Assembly (NCBI GenBank): GCA_013396915.1
Contig: VWZL01000320.1
Location: forward strand, 207,048 to 271,047
Direction: 5' to 3'
From: Stercorarius parasiticus
Taxonomy: Eukaryota; Chordata; Aves; Charadriiformes; Stercorariidae
Length of the DNA: 64,000 bases
The notes under the pieces are model-generated. The model saw nothing but the letters and a program-made list of their open reading frames with translations. It was not told the origin of the DNA and made no database searches. Numbering within the stretch: position 1 is the stretch's first letter; every line of letters begins with the position of its first letter. This document shows positions 25,492 to 37,072 of the stretch, piece by piece. Made by a program: the position numbers and the translations under genes.

Positions 25492-28400
25492 CTGGTCACA
25501 GAAAATGAAGAGAAGGCCTCAGGAAAGAAACAGAAAAATGTATTTTGAGGGAGAAAAAAAGTGAAGCTCTGAGCCAACTCTGTGATGCCTGGTCTATTGA
25601 GAAGAGTTAGACAGAATCTCCTGGGTCTGATTTATGAGGGAATTTTCTGGGCCAGAATGAATTTCTGAAGATCATCATCTGTACAAAGTATACAAACAAA
25701 AGAAAGCAGGAACCATGAGGATAAAATAGTGCATTTGCTTTATTCCTCTTCTGAAACTACTTTTCAGACTAATGATGGTGATTCTTTATCATACAGGAGA
25801 GCCATAGCACTGCTGGAAGACAAGAGGGAGAAAAAAATAGGCAGAGAACTGAAACCACACAAAAATTCACAGCTATAAAATATAGTAGGGGGAAAAACAC
25901 TGGAAGGCAGAAGAAAACTAAGACACATAATTAATTAGTAATGCCCTATGAAATGAAAACATCATGGGATTTAAAAAAGAGTGGTAGGTCCACGAAGTTG
26001 GGTTTCTATGCTTACTAAGCATATTTTGAGGAGAGAAAGAACTTGCCTATAGGATATCTGTGTGTGAATGTGGGGTGTTGCTTGGGAGAGGGAGGTTTCC
26101 TTCCTTCAAATGATTTTGCCCCTTCAGTCTTGGATCTAATGAGAGCCAAATGGTTCCTGGATGTAATTATTTCATAATGTCTGTTGAACAGACATTAGAA
26201 CTTTCACCTGCTGTAATCTAAACTCAAATATGGCTTGCAACAAGGAGGAAGAGTGCAGCGTCCTAGAGCCTTCTGGAATGAAATCTTTCAATTTATAGAT
26301 AATAAATCACTTGAAGCTGAAAACCACATTTAAGTAACACCTCATTGAGCCTTTTTAAAAACATTTTCTCTTGGTCTACCACATGTATAAATGGAGTTGA
26401 ATAAAAATGATTTGTTCCCTTGACAATGAGACTAAAAGCACCAGTAGCAGGATAATAATGTATACTTTCAGAAAAATCCTGTTAACGTTCTTTAAAATAC
26501 TTCCTGTCATTCAGACAATGGAAAGCTGTGTCTTTTGTTTGTTATACTGAAGGAAGGAAATATTAAAGGAGAAAATTTTTCAAAGGACAGATTTATTGTC
26601 TAATAGAGGTAAGGGACTCTGTGTTTGAAGGAGCATGGAGGAAAGCTTTCAGGAAAGTGCTGTCACTGGGAAAGGTGCAAATTGGGGATTGGGGATTACT
26701 GATTTAGATATCCCAGGATGAAACCCTTAATGTTATGATTAAACACAAAGGACCATGACAGATATGCCAGGGGATAGAGAGTCCTCTCTTTTTATTTTTC
26801 TCCTCTTTTTTTCTCTTTTTTTGGTCGCCCTTAGACTATTCTGACTATTCTGCTCTTAATTTTTCTTCCAGAGTAATTTTTTAGTAGTTGTGTTTGCAGT
26901 CAGACTCACCTTGCAGAAAACGCTGGGACCAGAGATTTTTAAAGTACAAAATTGTAAGTGCCAAGGAGAAAGAGAGCCGGTAAATCTGTTACAACTCTGA
27001 GAGACACACAAAGGAAAAGGCTGCTTCTTCCAAGAACGAGGCAAATTGTTTTGATGGAAGTGTCTGCAACAGTAAAAGATTCTCATCTATACCTGGTTGC
27101 CCTATAGAAGCACTTTCATTTGAAAATAAAACCTCTGACAAATTGCAAAATGCTAGAGAAAAGAGAGAAATCATATTATGAGGGATAAAAGATGGAAAGA
27201 CTGTTAGAGAAGAAGCATCTCTGAGAAAAACCTATCCCACACTGCAGCCAAGTTCCATGATAGTGTTTTGGTTGCTTTCTTTTACAGACATTCTAAAGTA
27301 TATTTCCATTAAAATTTCTCTGTAGTTAATTAACTACAACCCCTGCCTCAGAGATGCCCTTATGTCTTGTGAATATATTGAGAAAAAAGTCCAGTTCTTT
27401 CAAAATATCTTGCACAGATTTCTGGTCTTCACAATGAAAAGACCATGCTGCAAACCAAAAAATTACCACAAAAAAATCTTTCAGCAAGGGTATGTTGCTG
27501 AATTTACCTCTAGGGTAAACTTTGAGATGTTGTGGTATCATAATGGAGCTGAAGAGCCAAAGTATTGCTCAGGCATTTCTGAGCGCGTATGTCTCCCACA
27601 GAACTTGCTTCAGAAATTTAAGAAATAGTCACGATTATTTTTCCATGTCAGGGCATAACGAGGTATTTTACTCAGCTAAGACTTTTAGGAAATGAGACTG
27701 AAAAGCAATGAGCCATACTTAAGACACAAGGCACACTGGCAACATCCATTAGAAGGAAGTCAGACCTTCTCCTGGTGGATTCAAGGTACACAAGAGATCA
27801 AAACAACCACCTCATCCAGCTGCTTTCATTCTGACAGTTTTCAAGCTGTTTCATCATGCACTAAATCTAACATTAATTGTGTGTAAGTCCATGCAAGAAT
27901 GCTAATTAAAACAATGTACCTATCACATACTCTTATGCCTTGCAGGCAGCAAGAACACAACAGACAGCTGCTGTTCCAAGTCAGTGTATGGGAGGATAAG
28001 AGGTAATTGACCCTGCAGTTGTTAGGTTAATTCACAAAGGAAATCTCTTGCACAACTGTTGTTTCATCTGCTTTCTCATAAAAAACAACTGCACCAGAAG
28101 CATTCTCTTTATATAAGCTATTTGTATACAGTCATGAAGACTAATTACTTAAACAAGGAGTTCCACAAGCACAGGAAATAAGAAAGCCTTGTGCTCCATA
28201 TATTTCTGCTTCATGCCTGACTGACTTCAGAGTCTAAGAAAGCACAGGCTCCATTTGAAATTTTTCCTGTATCTGGGACCTCCTTAAAAACTCTTCCCAT
28301 GTGGCAGAGGCAGGAACGCGAACATCTTTTTTCCTCCATCAGGCGTAACACGTAGGTTCTCTTGCTGTAGATGGTCATCCATTTTCACAAACCAGGTAGA

Positions 28401-31400
28401 AGCTTAATTACCTTTGATACTTCTACTCCCCTGCTGAATTCCTTTAATAAAGTATTCGTTTCAATAGGAGGAGAAAGAAAGTGCAAAATTAGGAATACGC
28501 ATGGACAGGCACACTGACAGCAAAAGCCTCATATGCCTTGTTGCCATAGTAAGTCAAGTTAAAAACCTCACATGCAGATGTCAGATAAGATAATTTTCTT
28601 TACACACATGAGACTGTTCATTTTACTGCAAGGGCTCCAAAAAAAAATAATATGGTATTCTGTAATAAGCAAACCCACAAAATCCTGCAGGAACCCATGA
28701 AAACTTGGTTGTATTCAGTGTACAGAAGAAAACGGGTAGGCCTTAATATGCTTGCTGGGTGGCTTTTAACACCCATTATACCCTGACACAGGAAGAAATG
28801 ACGTTATGCCCCTCAAAATTTCTCTGCAAGCAGCACGAGCTGAAACCTCCGATTTCCAATTACTGCATGTGTTTCTGTTGAAGAGAGCCTAAGCCACCGT
28901 ATTGGGATTCAAACATAAGTCTAAACTCCCTAAAGGTGCTCATGTCTGAGGTTTTTGGTTTGATTTGTTATAGAGATAAAATGACCACCTACGTGTATAT
29001 ATCTAGATCCCAGTCTAAATTATATGCTTAAAAGTGGGCAGATTTTTGGGTTAAGATTACCAAGAAAAAAAAAAGTCTCGGTCAAATCAAAGCTAAAGTT
29101 TTCAAATACTTCTCATTTAGCTTAAGGGGGAAATTCAGAGGATTTTCTGGAATGTAGACAGGGATTGTTTAACAAAATTAATAGAAGAGTTGAGCCTAAC
29201 CTTTTGGATGAGAGTCTCAATTCTTGTTAAGAAAACTATGTTTTCCTTTTTTCTCTTAATTAAAAAAAACCCGAAACCCTCATAAATTTAACACAGTTCT
29301 GTTTAGACATTTCCAAATGATATGCTTAATGATACAAATTCATGCAACACTTACCTACCTTACCTATTATTCCCCCAGAGCTAGTTTACACTCTTACGTA
29401 AGAGCATGAAGGGAAAGGCATCTCGGTTATACCATCTGATGTATACAGTAATGCCATCTGCAGCTGTTCATTCTTCAGCTGCTGTTAGGAGCACTTTCCT
29501 CCTAATTGGGCAGTTGCCTCTAGTGACTGAGTCATCTCTCCACTGTAAGAGCTGAATATCTTTCATGTTAGCCCAAAGGCTAGTAGATTAGACAGGAAGA
29601 AAACAAGTCAGCTTAGGTACTGCGTTTTTTAACGTATGTGGCTCCCACAATTTTACTGAAGATACATGGTGTTAAGTGGTGTTTCCCCCCTTTTCTTTAA
29701 ACCATTGGATCTCAGATTTATAAGAAATTACAGCTTTCGTCTTCCTAAAAAGTTGCTTTACTTCTGGTCTGTTTTAAAGTTCAGATTTGTAGTCTAGAAA
29801 CAGAGTCATTAGAATCTCTATGTTAGAATATTTACCATCCTTATTTTATGCTGATTTTTAATATGCTTGAGGCTCAAAACTAAGTCTTTATTTAGTGCTC
29901 CTGGGTGTCTTGATGCAGTTATATACTTACACAGAACAAGAACAGTAAAGCTTAGCAGGGTGTGACTGAACTGCTGACAGATTAAACTTTTTTAATTTAG
30001 TCATCAGAAAGCTCTTGAGCCTGAACCCTTGCGTTTTTATGATAGAGCTCAGGTGTTCTGTCCTCTTCTTGAGTGTCATGCATTAGAGACACAAAGGAAC
30101 AAAAGATTATTAGTAAACAAAGGGAGGAAAGAAATCAATCCACTTTGGGCAGATTTTCAACTTCATTACTACTAAATAGTAGAGTATTTCTTATATCTCA
30201 AACCTAGAAAATGAACAAGGCTGACTTAATATGTCCATTTCTTATTCCTGATTTTCGAAATAGCTGCAGCAAGAGAAAACCATCTTAACGCTTGTGTAAC
30301 CTTACCTACTAAACTAGTCTGGCATATAGATATCAAGAGATTAGACTGGTTAAAGCCACCTAGTTTCCCCTCATTTTGCAATTGCATTAATTGTTCCTTG
30401 GATAGAGCAGAGAGAGGGGCTCATATCTGCTTTCTAAAGGAAGAAAACCACAAGTGGAAAAGGAGACTCAGTCTTGGCATGACTATATCAGCCAAGTGAT
30501 ATGAAACAGGATAATATGTCAATATAGCTTCAAAGTACAAGCAAAAAAAATGAGCAATCCAAATGGTATATATATTCAGACAGTAAGAGGGGAAGAGGAA
30601 GGAAAGATCTTCTGGTCATAAGAAGAGGTAGACTGTAAAGACCTATGCCTTTGAGAAACAACTGTGTGGTCTGATTTCGTCTCTCATTCAAAACAGGAAT
30701 GGAAGTTTTCCTACGCACATGGAGAAAAAGTCATCCAGAGAACCATGTTTTATGACATCCCAAAATGAGCTAGCACATTATGTGCTATAGAAACACTCAA
30801 TGATCTGTCATGGAACTCTCTGCCACTTTGAAGTAACTACATGAGTTGCTCTTTACTTTTTGGACAGCTTTCCAACTGTCCTTTATGACTTAATATTAAA
30901 AACCTGATGGAAAACACAATATTTGCAGCTGAGAAAAAGCCTTTCCAGTGAAATACTGCTCTTCTCTTCATGTTTTGAGAATATCTGTATGTGAAAAAGA
31001 GTTGGTTACTCTCTTGTGTAGTTGGTGGTAGGTGACTAATCTGTTTAGACAATAAGGATCTAATGACATTTATTAACCAGCCTAAGCCATATGAGCTTCT
31101 CTTTCACATCCACCTTATGCCTCAGAGCCTGTACCAAAGCAGTGAAACACATACACAACAGAAAGTTTCCCTGGGTGGGATTTGTGGGCCAAAAGAAACT
31201 TCTAGGCAAAACTGAATCTACATCTGACAAAAATTAGAGTAGACAGCCTGAAGTTGGAGTTACTGAATCTGAGTAAATCCTGGCATTGCCATAAGCTAGG
31301 AAACTGTCTGGCTCAATTAAGAATAGGTTTTTCTTCCCAGTTAGTAGCTAATTAAGAGAAAAGCATGTCAGGTGACTTAAAAGTCTTCAAATGACTGTCC

Positions 31401-32838
31401 AGGTTGAGAGAATAGTAATAGGAAAAAAAAAAAGTGGAGGAAAGGAGAGGGTCTGTGCAATAATTCAGCAAGCCAATGTGGGGGTGGCAGTAGTTCTTGG
31501 ATACACATGATCACTCTCTAGAGGACTTCTCTGGGATACGGTGGGTTGAGGTTCAGAGCTCCTTTTGTCCCAGTTCACAATTGACAATGAATATGATGTC
31601 TCTTACATTTCAGATTTATGTCCAAAACACTTGTTATAAGCCTTCTTATAAAGTATTTGACCAGTGAATGGCCCAGAAAGAGGAAGTAGATTCTACAATC
31701 TAACATTTAGATACTGAGGATGGCTGTAGCTCCAAATTAGGTAGAAAGCTGTTTGGACTTTGTTTCTAGCACCCTAGTTAAATACATGCAAGTCTACTCA
31801 AGCTGTTCATTCTATACAAAATGATTGGAAAAAGCAGAAAATAATTCTGCAGTATTTTTATTTCTGGTTGATCTGATCCAATTTTCCAATATTTATTTGT
31901 GGTTTCACCACCAAACGAAAACATCAGCTGCTTGTAATACCTTGGTCTTTGCTGGTAGTTTAACCATAATCACTGATCTTAAGAAAAAACCTTTTCCCTT
32001 AAATAAGACTGCACCTGCATGCATGAAACATTTTGCCTTTAGTTACTTAGCTGTCAACAACCTACATAAATTATATGACTTCCAAGGCTGGTGTGAACAA
32101 TGCTTAAATGTTTTTTCGTGGCTGCAGATATCAACAGTGTACTTCAGTAAATTAAACTGAGAAATTACTTAAAAAAATAAAGGATTTTTAATTTTATTCT
32201 GGATCCTGTAAAAGAGGGTCCATGTTTTAAAGAGTATTGCTTTGAACTGTGGACTTAGATTTTGGAAAATGACTGTGATAAAACAGGATTTATAACAGGC
32301 CTATTCATTGCGACTTTTAAATACACGTTTGCCACAAGGTGGCAAACTATGTCAACAGGTTTAAATTGAAAACAAGATTGTAGAGGTGTTGAGACATCTC
32401 TGAAAACCTTTTATTTCCTGTGCTCACATAGAAAAAAGTACCATATCAATACCTAATGTACCTCTGCTATGTGTGAAGAGGAGGACCTTTTGTTCTTATG
32501 AAAAAAGGCATGCAGAGGGGGAAAGAGGCATTCATCCTGTTAATGCTTTTGACTCACCACTTAACTCACAGAATGTTATTTTAAACAAGCCTTCCAGATC
32601 TTCCTGAGAAAGTACTCTAAACAGCATAAGACAAAAATATGAGTCTATGCAAGCAGTTGCTAAACTTGTGAATAATAATTAACATAATTGTAGGGTTTAG
32701 CTTGGTGGAACTAAGTTTTTCAGTGGGGTCAAAACTTTCCTAACCTAATGGGACATTTTGAATGATCTTCTATGGGGACTTGTATGACATATGAAAGCAC
32801 AGAAAAAAATCTTTATAAAAATCTCTTTTAAAATAAGT

Positions 32839-32870
32839 AAACAAAAGAACAAACAAGCAAACAAACAAAC
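32839..32870. repeat. (AAAC)n simple repeat
   Basis: AACAAAAGAACAAACAAGC followed by AAACAAACAAAC. It lies upstream of a (TG)7 at 32,941-32,954 and an A-rich stretch at 33,019-33,047, all close to the CR1 at 33.1 kb. Confidence 0.85.
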
Positions 32871-33121
32871 CTCCATAACTAGATGATGCTAAAATATGCA
32901 AGCTGCAAAGAAGAGTATAAAGGTAGAAGTTATTTGGATTTGTGTGTGTGTGTGACGCAGGGGTGTTAAATAGAATAGAATAGAGAGAAGGTAGATGGCA
33001 CTATTAGTGGAACATCAAGGAGAAAAAAAAACAAAAAAACAAAAAAGCATCAGCAAAAAGCAACATTTTTGGTCTAACAAAAGACTTTTACAATAACAAT
33101 AAATGTTTAATAAGTGTAGAG

Positions 33122-33178
33122 ATCATAGAGTCACAGAATCATTAAATCATAGAGTCATAGAATCACAGAATCACAGAA
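33122..33178. repeat. CR1 tail octamer array
   Basis: Successive units ATCATAGAGTCACAGA, ATCATTAAATCATAGA and GTCATAGAATCACAGA form an imperfect 8-bp tandem. This is the 3' microsatellite of the minus-strand CR1 at 33.1 kb, unusually long compared with the one or two units kept by the other copies in this window. Confidence 0.9.
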
Positions 33179-33516
33179 CTGAATGGGTTGGAAGGGACCT
33201 TTAAAGGTCATCTAGTCCAACCCCCCTGCAATGACCAGGGACTTCTTCAACTAGATCAGGTTGCTCAGAGCCCCGTCCAACCTGACCTTGAATGTTTCCA
33301 GGGATGGAGCATCTACCACCTCTCTGGGCAACCTGTGCCAGTGTTTCACCATCCTGGTCATAAAAAATTTCTTCCTTATATCTAGCCTGAATCTACCCTC
33401 TTTCAGTTTAAAACCATAACCCCTTGTCCTGTTGCAACAAGCCCTCCTAAAAAAGTCTCTCCCCATCTTTCTTATAAGCCCCCTTTAAGTACTGAAAGGC
33501 CTCAATAAGGTCTCCT
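33122..33516 (-). mobile_element. CR1 LINE 3' end with octamer tail
   Basis: Read on the plus strand it begins with six or seven imperfect copies of an ATAGAATC-type octamer (33,122-33,178). These are followed by the CR1 3' UTR (GGGTTGGAAGGGACCTTTAA, TCATCTAGTCCAACCC) and then the reverse complement of the ORF2 C-terminus. The minus strand keeps about 70 open codons (33,251-33,466) with KLKEGRFRLDIRKKFF and WHRLPREVVDAPSLETF. It is truncated at 33,516, within ORF2. This is one of the better preserved copies here, so it is probably younger than its neighbours. Confidence 0.95.
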
Positions 33517-35770
33517 TATGGAGAAATCTGTAAGAAAGGAAGAAATCTGGACAGGTGCCACTTTTGGCTTTTATTGCTTCTCTGCAGCTGTGTTTAGTAG
33601 CCCAGTGTTTGATAACTTTCTGATTGCAACGAACTATAAACAACATTAATAAATGCAACTGTAATAGCAATGCAGATAAGCCACTGTTCCGAACGAAAGA
33701 ACAAGTGCAGTTTGAAGAAAACTTGCTGGTATTTTATCAGGGGATAACTAAAATTCATTAGGTGACCTGTTGAGCCACTTCTGGCAGGACAGAGATTTCA
33801 TAGTAGCATTGTTAGGAAAATTAGAATGTGAATGGAAAGGAAGAAATTGGCTTTTGGAGTCTACACTTTAGGTGAGGGTCTTGCAGTACCTCCTCAGATC
33901 TACCAAAGGAAAAATCTGAGGTGATTATTCTTTCCCCTCCTGGGATTCTACATTTAGGTTTTTTTCCTATCATCAGATCCAGTCACATTGTATGGAAATG
34001 CTTTTTGAGCAATCCAAAGTGAACACTTAAGGGAGCAAACTAGTAGGAGTCATGTTAGGCTGCCCTCTCAATATGGAGTTAAGTGACAGACCTGCTCTAA
34101 TGGCTCTACAAATGATCCATGCAGAAGAAGTCTTTAAATAGTAGTTGACAGTTAGTGGATTTTTCCTTCTCATTTTTGAGGCATTCCAGTGTTAATGGAA
34201 AAAACAGGAGAAAGAAAAAAATTCATCTGTATCCAATCCACAGAGACTCTTCTTTTATGTGCCATGTCAAAACTTCATAAAAAATACAAACCCTCTCTGA
34301 CACTAAGGAGTTAATGTCTAGGATGAAATCCAGCTTTAGGTCTTTCAGACTTTGCACTTAAAAAAAGACTTAAAACTTAAAAATAATAAACTCAGCAATG
34401 AATTAGTGTCAACATGCTGTTCATAAAGATGCACAGTCCTCCTTGGAAAGACAAGTTTGTTTTACTCTATGAATGTACTTTTTGTAACAAAGACTTTACC
34501 CTGTGACACAGATTTTCAGATTCAAGTACCTAAAACTCTTACCTCTGCCTCTGGAGTTTGGTGGCTAAAAAAACCAGTGTCCTAATACTTGACAGATACT
34601 GAGTTATTGCTCTGAACAGCTGTGCAGCACGTCTGCAGACAAGGACAGCTTAGCGCAGGAATCCCTAATCACTAATGAGGAGCATGGATTGCTGTGATAG
34701 ACTATAATCACAATAAAGTCTATCAAGTCTAACACCCAGGACAGGACGTCAGCTCAAGGAGATCCGTATAGCACCAATGCAGAGCATGGGGCACGTGGCT
34801 GGAATGTGATTTCATCTCTAAATGCAAATTGCAGAAATCAAGTTGACAGGTAACAAATACATATGTTAGAGAGAATGTAATGTCCTGGTCAACTGCAGAT
34901 GGACGTTTTCCACTTTCATGTGTCATTACACTTAAGTAACCAGTGATATGATTTGACTCTACTTTTGGGATGTTCAGTTTGTAATCTAGGTGCAGCTAGC
35001 ACTGAGCAGAAGCTGTTGCCACTAATTTGTGAGAGAGCATATAGGACAATTTGTTGTGCCTAATAAAAAGTGAAATTGCTGTGTTAACAAGAGGATAATA
35101 ATTAATTATTCAGAAGAAAAACACCAGCAAGAAAATATATAAAAGCTGAGAAAAAAAAGGTAGGTTCAGGTGATGGCAAATCAGCAATACTGAGGATCAG
35201 TTTATTTCAAAGAATGGCAGAATTTAGCCGCTCTGCATTTTGCTGATGGCAATAGGCCGTCGAGCAGACACTCAACAGGTGACTGTACTGCTGTGTGTGA
35301 ATATATCTCGGCGTATGTCTTGCTGTATATCTTCATCTATCCCAGGTCATAGCTTTTCCTCACAACATCCTTGTCCCAGCCCATGCCTATATGCACGGGC
35401 TAGTAAATAATTGTGGTGTGCCTATAAGCGCTGGACTCGGTCCTACTCTCAGGTCTCCACACTCGACAAAAGACGACAAAATTAAAGTGACTCAAGGATC
35501 TGGGATCTCCAAAAGAGATTTGAAAGTTATGACATATACAAAAAATGACTGCGATCTTGATTCTGTTAAACAGTCAGATGTTTTGACCCTTGTTTCTTGT
35601 AAAACTTAATTTCAGTTTTGCTTTCCTTTAGTTTTAGCTACTCTCTATTTATTTTTTTGGCTGCATATATATATTTTGATAGATATAAAGTTATATCCTT
35701 TCAATTCTATTTCTCTCTGATTACTGTCAGAGAGATTTTTTTGGACAGCATGTCATGCTTGTCTTTTTAA
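33517..35770. other. Spacer between CR1 copies
   Basis: About 2.2 kb with no gene or repeat recognised. A patch with several CpGs near 35,225-35,460 stands out slightly from the CpG-poor background. Confidence 0.55.
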
Positions 35771-36008
35771 AATCACAGAATGGTTTGGGTTAGAAGGGAC
35801 TTTGAAGATCATCTAGTTCCAACCCCCCTGCCCTGGGCAGGAACACCTCCCACTAGACCAGGCTGCTCAAAGCCCCATCCAGCCTGGCCTTGAACACCTC
35901 CAGGGATGGGGCAGCCACAGCTTCTCTGGGCAACCTGGGCCAGCACCTCGTCACTCTCATAGTGAAAAATTTCTTCCTAATATCTAATTTAAATGTCCCC
36001 TCTTTTTG
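35771..36008 (-). mobile_element. CR1 LINE 3' end fragment
   Basis: The plus strand shows a single AATCACAGAATGG tail unit, then GGTTAGAAGGGACTTTGAAG, ATCTAGTTCCAACCCCCCTG and the antisense of the ORF2 end (CCAGGGATGGGGCAGCCACA). It stops near 36,008 after the stretch corresponding to the last codons of ORF2. It is about 240 bp, truncated at its 5' end as CR1 copies usually are, and lies within 2.3 kb of another CR1 in the same orientation. Confidence 0.95.
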
Positions 36009-36829
36009 TGCAAATATAACTTATTGTTTAAATATAGCACTGCTGATTGCATTGTTTTAATGAAATTTGTTTAATTAAGAACCTTCCCCCAAACCTTTCA
36101 ATCACATCACTTTCATTAGTTTACTTTGGATTTACCTGATCAATGTATAAAAGCTAATATGGACCATCATCCATCTGGCTGACACTGAGGCTCAAATTGC
36201 AGTTCTAAAATGCTTGATGTTCCATGTAACTGGTTTTGTTGTCTTCAAATGTTATTGTTACCAAAAGGCATTAAGCTGAGGCTTCAAAATTTTTACAAGT
36301 TATTCTTTCATTTCAGCTGATTTACTCATACCAAATAACTGTCCCAGAGCAAGTACATGTTGAAAGAGGAGAATGTGTGCTGGGAGGAAGGTCTGCCTCA
36401 TGTTCGGTTCATTATGGGCAGCAACCCATTCATCAGGCACAGCCCCTGAGAAGGCCTTCAAAGTAGATAAACTAAGTACTAGACACACCCAAGACCTGGA
36501 CTTCCAGCACAGAATTTCTTTTTCTACATAATATAAAACAGTGTACACATTTATTAAAAAAAAAAAAATCACAGTTGTATGTTAAGATTCTAACAGCATT
36601 GAGAGAAACAAGAAATGTGATTTTGATCTTGTGTTGATTTGTTGGCAAGAATTTCATATGGAGCTTTGCTAAATTCAAGTGCAAAGGTCAAACAGCAGAA
36701 TGAATTCGTATTTACCGCTTATAGGTGCAATTTAACCAAGAAATATGTCTATTAGTATAATGTCTACTATAAAGAAGTTCAGCTGAGTCCAGTTACTAGA
36801 ATCTTATTTCTATTTCTATTCTTTGTATT
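36009..36829. other. Spacer between CR1 copies
   Basis: A minus-strand open frame at 36,300-36,572 ends near a donor-like TTG/GTATGAG, but its acceptor is poor. Nothing is supported as a gene here. Confidence 0.5.
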
Positions 36830-37072
36830 TCACAGAATCACAGAATGGCAGGGGTTGGAAGGGACCTTCAGAGATCATCTAGTCCAACCCCCTGTCAAAG
36901 CAGGATCACCTAGAGCAGGTTGCACAGGAATGCGTCCAGGCGGGTTTGGAATGTCTCCAGAGATGGATACTCCACCACCTCTCTGGGCAGCCTGTGCCAG
37001 GGCTCTGCCACCCTCAAAGGAAAGAAGTTCCTCCTTATGTTTAGATGGAACTTCCTGTGTTCAAGTTTCAAG
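36830..37072 (-). mobile_element. CR1 LINE 3' end fragment, divergent subfamily
   Basis: It starts TTCACAGAATCACAGAATGG and continues with GGGGTTGGAAGGGACCTTCA and ATCTAGTCCAACCCCCTGTC. It then has a longer linker (CAGGATCACCTAGAGCAGGT) not seen in the other copies, before the ORF2 C-terminal region. The minus frame contains AEPWHRLPREVVEYPSLETF. The different linker suggests a CR1 subfamily distinct from the copies at 33.1, 35.8 and 46.4 kb. Confidence 0.93.

Larger units (their letters stand above)
21266..33121. other. Unique non-coding DNA with weak exon candidates
   Basis: No transposon is recognised. It contains the unproven minus-strand segments at 24.4 and 25.3 kb, a palindrome at 27,321-27,338 and a 9-bp-arm inverted repeat at 32,327-32,347. 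Otherwise it is featureless. Confidence 0.55.

Noticed and set aside
27326..27541. Minus-strand frame after a good ttttttggtttgcag acceptor
   Set aside because: There is no donor, and the overlapping plus strand is equally open. T-rich tracts ending in AG are frequent in this window.
36300..36572. Minus-strand frame with a GTATGAG donor-like end
   Set aside because: The would-be acceptor lacks a good pyrimidine tract, and the peptide is not recognisable. One signal alone is common by chance.
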